Source: Corella eumyota (lineage: Eukaryota > Chordata > Ascidiacea > Phlebobranchia > Corellidae). From it: a DNA stretch of 64,000 bases. Of the stretch, positions 46,101-58,578 are shown piece after piece. The position numbers and the translations under genes are program-made. The notes under the pieces are model-generated. The model saw only the letters and a program-made list of their open reading frames with translations. It made no database searches and was not told the DNA's origin. Position 1 is the first letter of the stretch. The number at the start of each line of letters is the position of its first letter. Location: the NCBI GenBank assembly GCA_963082875.1, contig OY720099.1, forward strand, positions 5,456,001 through 5,520,000. Reading direction: 5' to 3'.

Positions 46101-49100
46101 AGTATTTTTTAAAATGATTAATAAAGACATGATTTCAAGAAAACATGTTCAAAAGACGAGTAATTAATTGAACACGGAAGTAGATAAAGTTTACAAAAAT
46201 GTGATACAAGCTTCATCATTGGCAGTTTAAACGCAAACAATACGCTTGGCTTAGTGACTCAGACAATTGTGTTTAAAAAAAAAAAAAATAAATACAAATC
46301 TAGAAATTTGTATCAAATATTTAAACTGTTAAACGGTATTTAATCTCCCAAAAAAATTTAAATTAAAAAAAAAAAAATTTTTTTTTGATTAAAACCCATT
46401 TAAATTCAACAAAACCCTTACCGCTTGTTCAATATTGTTTTTATCCATGTGCTCATTCCCAGTGGCGTTTAAAATATTTTTCAACAGCAGAGGGTACTTA
46501 ACAAGCCGAGAACGCGGCAAGTCCAGATACGACCACAAGTCTAGTTTTCGACTAAACGGAGACTCAAGACATCGCTGTAGAAAATCGCGAACCCTGGCCT
46601 CTCTGGATATTACTTTATCGAGCGCTTCTTTGGCACTTGATTGGTTAGCGCAATATTCCTCATAACCAACCAGCGTTGGGAACTATAAATTAAACACATT
46701 TTTTTTAGATTAAATTTTTGAGTTTATTTCGAAAATAGTTTGAATTATTAAGTGTAAGTGACGATGGGACATTTTAATTTTATTTTAATGTAAACTGCTA
46801 TAAATAATTTAAGAGAGCAGAAGCTATAAAATTTTCAATTTATTAATGCTGCGTTTGCCGTTTTTACATGACCTTGTTTTAGAAAGTTAACGTAAAAACC
46901 TCAAAAAAGTAAAAAAATCACAACCCTAAATTTCCCCCCCCAAAAAAACTCAAAATTTACCCAATCAATAAAAACTTTTCCGATGGTATCTGTTCTGCCA
47001 GATGACGACCTCTCGGATTCAAGGAGTTTAAGGAGGTTCTCGTGAAGAGGAAGAAGGCAGTCCAACTTCCCGAATATTGTGTTTACTTCATCTTCACTCA
47101 ACATTTTAAGAGTCACCATTGAGTCGCGGTAAGTCTAAGAAAAAAAACTTAAGTTACAAAATTGTTTTTTATTTCTTATGATGCAGATTGCGTTTACTAA
47201 AATTTAATGCTAAAAACATTAAAACATTTTAAATTTTCATTATTTTTTTATAATTACCTGTTTGGCCATCTTTAAATCTTGCACGAGGTCACATTCTCCC
47301 TGATATAACTCAAATATCGCCTCCTGTCGCTTAACTTCTTTATTATTTAACCCCGACCGATCGAAGGTCTCGCACCAAAGCCGACTTCTCCTATTTTTTG
47401 CCTTCCCGCTGTTGCTGGTACGACCCGGCGTGGAACCGCCGAGACTCGAACTCGAGACGGTAGAGTTGTTTTGCCCAGGTGCACGGTAAGGTTTACAAGG
47501 TTGTGCGGCAGATTCTTTGAAACTGGAGGACCTCTGCAAAAAAAGTTTTAAATTAATTTTTGTTACTAGTTTGTAGCAAAATAAGTTATAACACTACTAA
47601 AGTAAGCGTATTTTAAACTAATAGGTTATAGGGTATTAAAAATAACTTAATTTAACTCAATTTCTAAGTCAATTTTATTTGCTAGAATCAAATCAGTATA
47701 TTTTTATTTGAGTCAAGCAAATTATTTTTTTTTTAATAATATTGGTCACAAAAACTTATTGGCATTATTAACTTATACTAGATTATTGAGCGGATATGAC
47801 GTGACTTATGTGTTAAGACAGGCAGAAAATTAAGACTGATTACTCTACCAAAAATATACAAAGTTTTTTTTTCCAAAAATCGATTTTTCTATCATTGAAT
47901 ACATTTATTTTAATCATAATGACAAAAGCGCTAAAATTTAGAATCAATTGTGACTTAATTTTAAATAAACCTCGTCCTTTTTTTAAAAAAGCACAAAGAT
48001 GGAAATTAAAAATTCAAACAGTCTTTAAACCTGGTCAAAAGGCCGACTGTGTTTCACCTTGTAAATTATCATAATATTGGGTGAGCTGTTATCGAACGGC
48101 CTAGTTATCCAACTTTTTACATCAAGCATCAAGAAATAATTTATATTCTTTAAATATTTAAATAAGACTTTTTTAAATTAAAATTTCTAAAAAAAATTTC
48201 AAAATTTCTCTTTTCTAAAAAAATTAATAAAACATTAAATTAAAAATGTATTAAACTCTTTACTAATATTTGACAGTCTATAGATAAATTCATAAAGATC
48301 TAAAAATGGTAGCTGGTATACCTTAGCTCTTAACACTATATGAGGAACATTATTCGATCATAATAAACTAATTGTACTGACCTATAAGACCACGCTTGCG
48401 AAATTGTCTAAATATATAAATGACTCCACTTGCTATAAAGTACAAACCAGGCTATTACAACCAGTTAAAAACAAAAACACACGTACTAGCCTACATAGAC
48501 TGTATTTATTTTAGTATTGTTTACATCTTTTTAAATGAAAACAAGTTTACTAACTGCTTTGGTAATTTTAAAATAAAATTAGGCTCAATTTAAAAAAAAA
48601 ACACGCATCGACATTTGGTTAAACCACGTCTATTTCCCTTACCAGAAATAACCCTAGTACAACTCATGTTTTTTCCACAATTTTAAAGGGCATCGCTAGC
48701 TAATTAATTTCTTTTCAAATGATTAACGCGTTAGCCTTTTTGCTGTAAAAAAACATGCAAACAACGATATCAGTTTCGAAAGGACATGCTGGAAAATAGG
48801 CCTTTTTACTACCGAAACTGATGTAATTCTTCATGTTTACATAAAATTCAACTATAAACAAAAATTTGATCTTCCCTTTTTAAAAACAATACGGTTTTAA
48901 ATCCACCCTCATTACATACTAGATCAACTAAACTCAAATTACTCCTATATAGGAAAATTAATAATACTTAACGAGTGGGCTGCCTTTCTATAAATATTTC
49001 ATACAATTAAATCTAGCAAATTAAATGAATAGGCTTTGATAAATTAAGACTACAGTACCGATATTAAAAATAAACCTAGCTAACTAGCTGCTAGCATAAA

Positions 49101-52100
49101 AACCCCTATTATATGTTACAATCTAAATAAGCCTAATTATATTTTTTTAAGGATTTTAAAAATTTACATGTTATTTAAATGCACTTTTACTAAATTTAGT
49201 CCTCGACGTGATTGAGATGTTTTATCAGGAGCTGGTAGCTGATAAACTTGACTCTTTTACCTCGTGTTTTAAAATAGAAAGCGTTTGGATTCACTTTAAA
49301 AATCGATATTAAACCAGGATATTGAACGTGTCAAAACAGCATGTGCGAGTTGACTTACCTGTAGTTTTCCTCTTGGTTTCCCGGGCGATATTAGATTGGC
49401 GAACGAGGCCACGGACTTACGAAGGTTTTTGACCCGTTTGGAGCCCTGGTCCTGCAAAAAAAAATAATTAACCAATTGTTAAAAAAATAATGTAAAAATT
49501 TTGGTTAACGTATTATTGTACGGTTCTTTTAAAATTTTAGAGCCGTGAAAGTAAAAGGAGATGTGGCGAGAACCGTAAAAGTAACAAGAACACTATATAT
49601 TTATTATAGAGATTATAAAACAATTATAACCCATCATTAGATATATTGTTATAATTGAGCTAGAGTTACGGTTTATAAAGGTTTTTATATACATATTAAA
49701 AAAAAAGTTGAATTATAAATATAAAATATAAAATACATATGATTTAAAATAAAATTTTTATATTATTTTTAAAATCGTATTTTCGTTAACAAGTTTTATA
49801 ATAGAATGCAAAAAAAGTATATAATAAGTAGTTTCAAACTGGATTAGAACCAGACATAATAATTAGTCTCATGAGATAATAAAAAGGATTTCTTTAGGAA
49901 ATTAATGTAAGTCTCATGAGTATTCTACAGCCTTATAAAATTAAATTTAAAGCAGAAATAAAAAGGCAAAAATTAAATAATATTAAAATAAGTTTACACT
50001 TTTTTAAAAACAATTAAATTAACGTTTATATGTCATGTTAGTCTATAAAAATAACACCGTATTTTTGTAATCCAATTTTTTTGTGTTTACACGGTCTTAC
50101 GTTAAGGCCTTACGTTAAGGCCTTTAAATAATTTAGTTCGTCTTATGCACAATTTACCGATAAGGTTTATACCGCTACAATTAACCGAAGAAAAAAACGC
50201 CAAGGTTCTGAGGCCAGTAATGTGTAATTCCTATGGGTTTAGGTAATGTAGCATATGTTAGCTGATAAGATGAAGCTTAACAACAGACATATCTGGTTTC
50301 ATGCAATTTACATGTCATTGTGATGTTGAATTTAATTCTAATATGTCAAAAAGGTTTACACATGTTGAGTTGTTAATGTACAGTAAAAAGGTGTCATGAC
50401 CAATTTTCATTTCATTTATTGTTATAATTTTACACTTATAAAATAAAAAAGTTAAATTTTTGAAACATTTTAATTTAATGTCATTTATTTTTTGTTTTAA
50501 ATTTTAACCAATTTTTATTAAGTGAAATCAAAAATGAATGTCTTAACGGATTACTCTTGAACGTAATACATTTCTCAATTCAGAAAGTTTAGCTAATAAT
50601 ACGCAAGACTACATCAAAAAGACCTCGGGGCCTTATGTGCAGCAGCCTATAATTAAAGTCGGTATTTATTCAACCTTTATCGTTAGTCCGAAAACTTAAA
50701 AAAAATACGAACTTTACAAAAAGCAATACCTTATATGGTTATACAAGCGATATAATGCCGGGTTTTGTTTAGTTAGTAAAATCGACGAAATGTAATCGGT
50801 GAATTTTAAATTTAATCACGTAAATTCTCCAACGTTAATGAGAATAGTGACTTTTTTACAAACACACCTACTTTAACGAGGATATTAAGAATTTATTATT
50901 ATTTTGTGGTGTTTTTCACAGTTATATTTTTACACCGGATTTTCGCTAAAACGTAGTGGTTAATATTTGCCAATTAAAAACAACAAGTTTTTTTACTGGT
51001 AAATTCAAAATTCAAACTAGTTATTAAAAATATTTATTTATGTTTTGTTTTATTTAACTAGTTTCTTAAAAGGTAGATTATAAACATATAAAAAACATGA
51101 CTTTATAATTTTTTTTTTTAAATATACTTTTTACCTGATTTTGAAAAGATTTGCTGGAGTCGCTGCTGGTCCCCTTTTTCTGGTAGGCAAGATAAAAATT
51201 CGACAATTCGTCATCATCCAACAAAAGATTCGGATCAATTTCTTGAAAGCGGCTAATATCACTTAGATCGCCAACACTCGTGCTATGCAAACGGTTTATG
51301 TGGTCCGAAAGCGCGGCTAAGTTTTGCGACTTTCGAAATTCGGCCAACGAGTTCAGTTTGTGATTTGGAGTGTCAAAGTTAAGGGACATTGTCTGAAAAG
51401 CGCGATTTTCTCGGGACAGCATTTCTGTGCTCTGATTTTTCTTTTTCTCGCTTTTATTTTTGTGTCTTCTTAATACTACCCCGGGAAATGCAATAGCGCG
51501 TTTGATAGGTGAGTCTACAAGTTGCGATTCATTTTGCAGGTGACTAGAAGGTACAACAGTTTTTGATCGTTCGCGCGTGATATTATTACTTTGTGGAACC
51601 TGCAGTAAGTTAGCCGGATTCTCGTTAACCGAAGTCAAGCCTCTGGTTGGGTTGGTTCTATCGCACAACTGTGGAGTTGAGGTAAAAAATGCTCTCCGCT
51701 TTAACGAGCTAGTCGGGTACGTTTCTCTTTGCGGCATTTTTCGCGGTAACGTTTGGTTAACATTATTTTTTATTTTTTGTAACTTTAGCGTGGATTCGCC
51801 CAGTTCGTAACTATCCTCGATCGTAGAACCACTCGTAACTGAACTATCATCAGGATACGACCCCTTTAAATGATCGTCAAGGGTGTGCAGGGACATACAA
51901 ACCGGGCTGCTATATCGTTTATTTATTGAGTTTATAGCGTTGTAACTGGGCAAGTTAGGGTCCGTGTCGACTATTGATAAGTGCATTTCGCCACAAGTGC
52001 ATGCGATTTGAGATAGCTTACATGAATTGCAATTGTTCAACATTTGATCGTTTCGCCTATCTGGGATACGAACTGGGGTCGTCGAGTTACTTATTACCGT

Positions 52101-53000
52101 ACCGCTGCTGGTCGTCGAAGTACTGTGCGAGCGCTCGTGGTTTTTGTCTTTAGAATAATTTAAAAGTTCAGACACAGTTGATACGTTACAAGATGGAGAA
52201 TTAAAGTTCAGTGGCAATGATGATGACGAATTTTGTTCCGATAAAGAACCACGCGATAAGCTATTTTTCGAGTTTTTCTGAGTTTTCGAATTTTTGGTTT
52301 TCGAAGTTGGGTCTCTTTTTCGAAAAGTTGCATCGTTTTCAGGAGGACCGAGATTGGAGTCGATGGAATGTTTTTGAGAATGTGACATCGTCGGTTTACG
52401 TAATCGCCTAAAAAAGTCCATGGTTGAAGTTCGAAAACGAGTTTCTTTCGTAAATTCAGAATGTTCTGTTGCGGACCTATGGTCACGCGTAAGGGTATGG
52501 CTCGCATTGTGGGGTAAAATAACTTTACGGGGGTTTTCCAGATGGGTGAACTCCCCTTGCAGTTCGTCTTCCCTTGTGAATTCCCCTAATGTGTACGCCC
52601 GACTCGGCTCTACCCAGGACCAGGGCCTTTGCAATCTACTGGAAGAGGAAGACGCGGAAGACGCAGTCCGGGAGCTTGATTCCGACCCCGGAATTCGCAT
52701 TCCCGATTCTGACCGTCTGGTGACCCGGTTTTCGGGGTAATGGATAGGAGCATTGTTGGGTATATTGTGATGGCTATTAACTAACACTACTGCGCATTCC
52801 ACGTCCTTGGATTTCGATTTTTTGAGCTGCTTTCTTTGATTTCGTTTCTGTTTTCGACTTAATGGCTTGCTGTCCAACGAGTCAAATTCATCTTGGATCA
52901 CTTTTTTGTTGTTGTGTTTTTGTTCGTAAATGCTGGGCTGGGATTCGACTGTTGCCTTTTTCTTTTTATTCTTGTTGGAAAAAAATCGTTTCATCTTCAT
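43142..53000 (-). CDS. NET1: Net1/ARHGEF3-type RhoGEF (DH-PH) with very long extensions
   Basis: Guanine nucleotide exchange factor expected to act on RhoA-type GTPases. Exons 53000-51135, 49451-49359, 47533-47258, 47134-46961, 46682-46422, 45423-45253, 44830-44650, 44523-43142 join in phase: 1467 residues against about 600 in human NET1. The small second exon encodes VASFANLISPGKP, matching the SLANLISP motif of NET1. The DH domain starts near residue 715 (KEVKRQEAIFE), and includes VRDFLQRCLESPFSRKLDLW and RSRLVKYPLLLK. The PH domain has LVYQVYRQPLTLR and GGSFRG and ends at RKQWLNSIEEAI. The 622-residue first exon and about 420-residue tail are Ser-rich, basic and of low complexity, with many SP and RSXS-like sites, likely regulatory. 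A PDZ-binding end as in NET1 (ETLV) is absent. Confidence 0.92.
45995..46060 (+). mobile_element. SINE 3' end fragment (S9)
   Basis: GTGAAGTCGACCTTCTTACA and the A-rich tail match the 3' terminus of the tRNA-SINE family. Only this end is present, in an intron of the RhoGEF gene. Confidence 0.7.
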
Positions 53001-56000
53001 TTCAGTAAGGCATGTGACGTCAATAATATTTCTTTTCGATTTTTGTTTAAAAACTTTAATTACAAAACTATTAAAACCTTATAAAATGCCTAGCGTCCCA
53101 GAAAGTTTTATTTTCTGTTAAAATAAATGAGTTATTAGTAAAGTCAAACAGGTAAAGCATTCAGATTAAATTCTTTTAAATGCATGGAGATTAGCCACAC
53201 CACCTAAAATCTAAAAACGCAAAAATTAATATTTTAAAATACATTTTATGTAAATATTAGTGTTATAAAACTGCATGCACTGCCTTTAATTAGGATTTAC
53301 TAAATTAAACACAATAAATATAATAACAACACACCGTTAAAACATGCCATATTAAATACCACGCGCATACATTATTTAAACACTAGTTAGACAACGTTTG
53401 TTGTGCAAGGTGACGTCACGCCAGTTCGATAGTGAAATAACGGAAGTGATGTCACGAAGCGTAGCCAGTGTGAATCTTGCAAAACGTAAATTTTAGAGAG
53501 CCACGTGATTTATTACAATCGCACCGTCACTGTGAAAACTTTCCTGTATCGAACCAGAACTATTTTAGTAGCTCAAACTAATAATTTAAACCAAAAAATA
53601 AACCATTTAACAGCTTTGTAAAAATCTAGTAACTCCATTTTTTATTTCAGGTGTTATGTAACTGTCCGAAAATTATTATTTTCAAGTTTTAGTATTTTTT
53701 AAAATTTGGTACTAATTTTGTAAAAAAAAAGAATATTTCACGGGTTTAGATTTTTTTCTAACGTGAGAAAAAAGGAAATTATCCTGTGATTGACCCCATT
53801 TCCGTTTCCTGATTACCTATTATTACAACACAGCTAACATATTACCAAAACAAATAGATTGCGACAATACTGCAGTTTTAACACGACCAGACCCGAATTA
53901 CAATGTAACATGTATTACTATACATACGTGAGACAGTTGACAAAATACCTTTTCACCGGAAAATGTCACATGCTTATTTTTCAACAACATAATGTAAAAC
54001 CTGATGACATTTAAAAGAAACAAAAGTTTGCAATAATTTATATAAATAAATCCAATTAATAATTTAATTTAAGTTTTATATTGAAAAATGCCGGTCCAGA
54101 GATGCAAACAGTTTTAAAAATATTAAAATTAGATTTTTGTTTGAATTTAGGGTTGTAAGACTGACATTTTATTTTAAATTTCGCCGGAAAATGGAGACCG
54201 GAAGAGTAAATGTTAACAAATTCAGTGGTTGACTTATTTTCCATAGCTGTCTTTCCTGCTAATTGTTAACGAAAATTTATTAACTTTAAAAATTTCCGTA
54301 ACGGCCAACACGAAAACAAGCTCGTTAGAATTATTGCTACCGCAATACCACAACAAATAGGCAGTTGAAACGTAGAAATAATTTATGACGTCATAATACA
54401 ACAAAACAACGTGCTGTTAATTTCCTTTTAATATGTGGGCCGCTTCCGACTTTGCCAGTCGAGTTTTTTAATTACAGAATAACAAAAAATAAACTTTTGG
54501 AACAAAACCCAAGTTTAAAAAAGTGTGCAAAGAATAAAGCCGGTTTCTCGTTAGAGCCATTGTCTACTTAAAATACTACGAAGTTATATCAATTATGTCA
54601 TTATGCGTACATTTCCAGCTCCCCTTTAACAATAACCTCGTAGCTAACGAAAACTGTACGGTTCATTAATTCGAGTTGCACCATTTCGCTCGAATCTGGA
54701 GAGTGTACAGTGTTGTAAATCATAATTTAACTTTTACAAACACTTAAGTTGCTATATTTGGGGACTACGCAATTAAAAATAAGGATTGCACCTAACAAAC
54801 TACAGTTGCAATGTCGTGTATGTAACGTTTACAACACCTATTTGTAAACACGGTCTGCTGTTATATTATGACGACATAGAGCTGTAAACATTCAAGTCAA
54901 AACTACTAGGCTTTAGTTTATTTAACATCAACAAACCACAACTCAAACAAAACCATTATTATGTAGCTTAATTATATTTTGAAACAAATGCAGAAGTTTA
55001 ATCAGGAGTAGTGACTGTGGTAAACAAGATAAAATAATTTTTTTCAGCATTTTTAAAAAGAAAACAAGCGGTTTATAAAGACACACCACAATTAATTGAC
55101 CATTACAACACAGCCATAAAACAACGCATTGCCCCTTATAATAAACTGAAAACAAAACGGGCAATAAAAAAGAAGATCATACCAATGGCACAGTTAGAGA
55201 TTATTGTGGCTTTAAAAAAACATTTGATATTTACCTTTCTGATGACAACTTTTTACGACGATCGGTCATTAAAATATACACGTGCGTCAAATAATTGTCG
55301 TTCTTGTCTGAATAAATATCCACGCATTTTATAAACCAAACCTTCACAACCTTTACCATGCAAACAAAGACATTACGTAATAAAACAAATCCCAAGCGGA
55401 CAGAACATTAGGGTCACAAGCGTTTTTTTAAATCCCTAAGGTCCAGAGGAGCTAATTTAAAAGTTTCCTAAATTTCGTTTGATGTTTCAACTAAATTACC
55501 CTTATTTACATAAATTATCACATTTAAATTTACCATTAGAAAAAATTACTAAATCTAACATTGTTTAATAAATGAACTTTAACGATACACATTTTTTTAG
55601 AAAATGAGTTTTAGTCTGTCAATCTATTTGCCAAGTAAATTTTGCTCTTCATTTCTCAAGTTTTACCTGTACTACTGTTTAGTGTTCGTAGCTGCCTAAC
55701 AAACTAAATTGACAGCTATTTTTACATAAGAAGAAAGTACTTTCGAACCATTAATAAAGCTTGAATTTTATTTTTCACAACTACATGTTGATAAGCTAAA
55801 AAAGTACTTAGTGTTTGCTGTTCAAATATCCCATGGATACGCAAAAAATGTTAGTTCTATTCTTACTAACTAAAAACTGTCCTGTCAGCCTGTATACGTC
55901 TAACACGTTTGGACTTGTTCCAAACAGTTAGGAAAACTCATTTTAGTAGCCTAGACAAGTGTTCTAGCTGTCTAGGGTAAATGATAACTAACCCGAGCTT

Positions 56001-58578
56001 AGTTCGATCATAAATATTTGATAACCAACAAGAAATTGCTCTAAAAATGAATATCACTGAGCAAAACAGCTGTTAGTAATACAAAACGGTTAAGTGCTGG
56101 TTTAATTCAAATATTAGAAGCGAAGCATAATGGCAATAAAAAGAAAGTCCGTAAAATTTTTATATTAATACTTCAAGCTTTTTTATTGGTTGTAAAATAA
56201 CTCGTAAATGTCCAAGTCCTTCCATAATGAAATCACTTGAATTTTTACTTACTGAAAAATAAATCATAAAGTACTTTGCTCTGTTCGTCTACTACTACTA
56301 ACTAGTAAAACTCAATTTGAATCAAACAAAACAATTTAATTTGAACAAACCTTGCTTTACAAATGCCTCGGGCACACAAGTTAATAAAGACGTCAAGCAG
56401 AGATCTTCAGAATAAGCGAAAAATCTCGTGGTCCGCCAATGACGATAAAACGACATAACAACCAATTTTGTTTACCAATGCGAATAAATTTGTTCAGAAC
56501 AAGGTCACAGCGTTCAGAAGGAATATTTTTTTAAAATTTTATAACCTAAATGAATTTAAATGCAAAAACATTTGGCACAGAATGGAATGATAACACAATG
56601 GCGTGATACGTAAATTACGTCACCTTTTTTTCTCCATTAGTAAGTCCAATAATTTCGAACCTTCGATTAATTATCAATATGGTATTTATAAAACGATTAT
56701 ATAGAAACGCCCGCTATAACTACAAATTAAATTTTCTACAAGTTTAAGGGAAGTTTTCTTTTTCCCACTGTTATGAACCTTTAAAGAGTTAAAACATGAC
56801 ATTCAGTTCCTTAAAAAAACTTTCTATTTAAAACGAATGTGTTTCAGGTCAGAACACAATTATTCTACCTGTGGCTTTCTATTTTTGAATAAAAAGGGTT
56901 TGTTGACCAATCATTTTTTATACATTCAGTACTCAAAAACATACATAATAGGATTAAAAAATAATAATTTAATAAAAAGGATATATCAAAGTGGTTAATA
57001 TTTAAGATTATTTGATGTTCAAATAGTTATTTTCTGCGCTTTGGAATATTTTCTACAAACAAACCAAGCCATATTTCATTAAAAACTGTACTTCTGCAAA
57101 CATACTAGATAATACATCTTGCTTGCAGAAATGACAATATAACAAAACAAGCAAAAACTTTTAAAAGAGACATACACCTAAACCCTGTTCAAGTTATTGA
57201 TTCTGTTAAAGTATGGCACTCTATTTTAAAGGGCAGTTTTTAACCATAAGTATTTTTAATAGAGTTTTTGAATCACTTTCTTGAATAGTGTTCATGTAAG
57301 TGGCAGGAAATATTGTAGCGTACTTAAGTAAAGCGTTAAGGGTACTTATATCTGCCATGTCCAAAAAACAATTACCAGCTAAATGAACACACAAAAGTAC
57401 AATTTAACAGCATACTAAGCTAACAAAGGCATTCTGAGACCAAGGCATAGTAATATAGTTACATTTAGTTTACAACACAAATTAGGCTTGACCATAATAT
57501 ACAAACTATAACTATAAACAGCCCCAAAAAAATTAGTAGTTACATGACTCAAAACCCTTCTCAATACGTTGCTTTGCACATAATCTGATATGAATCACTA
57601 AGATTACAAATCATAAATAATTTTAAAACAAGTAACATGCATATATTTAACCTAAACTTACTAAATCTTAATAGCCGACTAATATTTTTTGAATGCTGCT
57701 AACATGCCAATATGTCAATATACTGGCAAATTAATGACTTTAATATGTTAATGACGTACTAAGCTCACCATCACCAAGTTGCATGTTGCATCAAGTTTAA
57801 ACGACTACAATTGTGCAGATTTGTTAAAGTTGTTAAAATTCTGATTTTTTTTTAAATAAAAAATAATTCCTTTAAAAAAAAATTACATTAGTAAGCGTTA
57901 TTAGTACAAATATCTTGCTTCTTAGACAGTAAAAAGTATATTTAATAACATAACTTCTTTCTAAACGCGTAATAATTGCAAAATATCGTTTAAAGAGTCT
58001 AAAAAAACTTACGTGAAATGTTTTATTTAATTCTCATTTCAAGCGTTCGCGTACAATTTAAATACAATAGAACTTCTAGCGGAAGTACAACTTGAATCAT
58101 AGTCTGTCAGTCAAGCGGATAGTTACAACTACAGTGTTGTCAAATTTATTAAAACATAACTGCAATTTATAATAAATAAAAAATTTAATATTTTTCAATA
58201 AAAATTAAATTTTAAACATCAACTGGTATCGTAAACAAACTTTTATCATTTGCGTATTTTAGTGTATTTTATTGGTATTGTCTATGATGTCATATTATAA
58301 AAAGTTAAAAAAAGTTAACACATGATTATAAAATATAATACAAGATTTTTATGAAAAAAATATTTTTAAACTTAGTAAACGCTTTAGTTTTTTACTAAAG
58401 TTTTTTTATTAACTTTATTTAAACATATATGCAATATTTTTGTATTATAGATGTGATTTTTAAAAGAATACCTTTTGTGCAAAATTCCGGTAAAATTTTA
58501 GCGGAGTCTTTGGTAAACAAAAGGGGACTTTTGCAAAAACAGAGTTTGTAAGTGAGATTGACGTAATTTTCCAAAAAC
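53001..58578. other. 5.6-kb gap between RhoGEF and C1orf87-like genes
   Basis: No protein gene recognised. It should contain the promoters of both divergent genes, and possibly 5' UTR exons of the RhoGEF. One candidate on the minus strand, 55269-55235, reads MTDRRKKLSSE then a GTAAAT donor, but its phase does not fit the second RhoGEF exon. Several TGACGTCA-like CRE sites occur (53412, 54386). No SINE or MITE copy seen. Confidence 0.45.

Noticed and set aside
52208-52740. Antisense ORFs of 66-106 codons in the RhoGEF first exon
   Set aside because: Shadows of a long, Ser-rich coding exon; no independent support.
55235-55269. Possible alternative first exon of the RhoGEF (MTDRRKKLSSE, donor GTAAAT)
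   Set aside because: Ends in phase 2, while the next coding exon begins in phase 0, and the only acceptor that would fit before the first exon has no pyrimidine tract. Could still be a 5' UTR exon.
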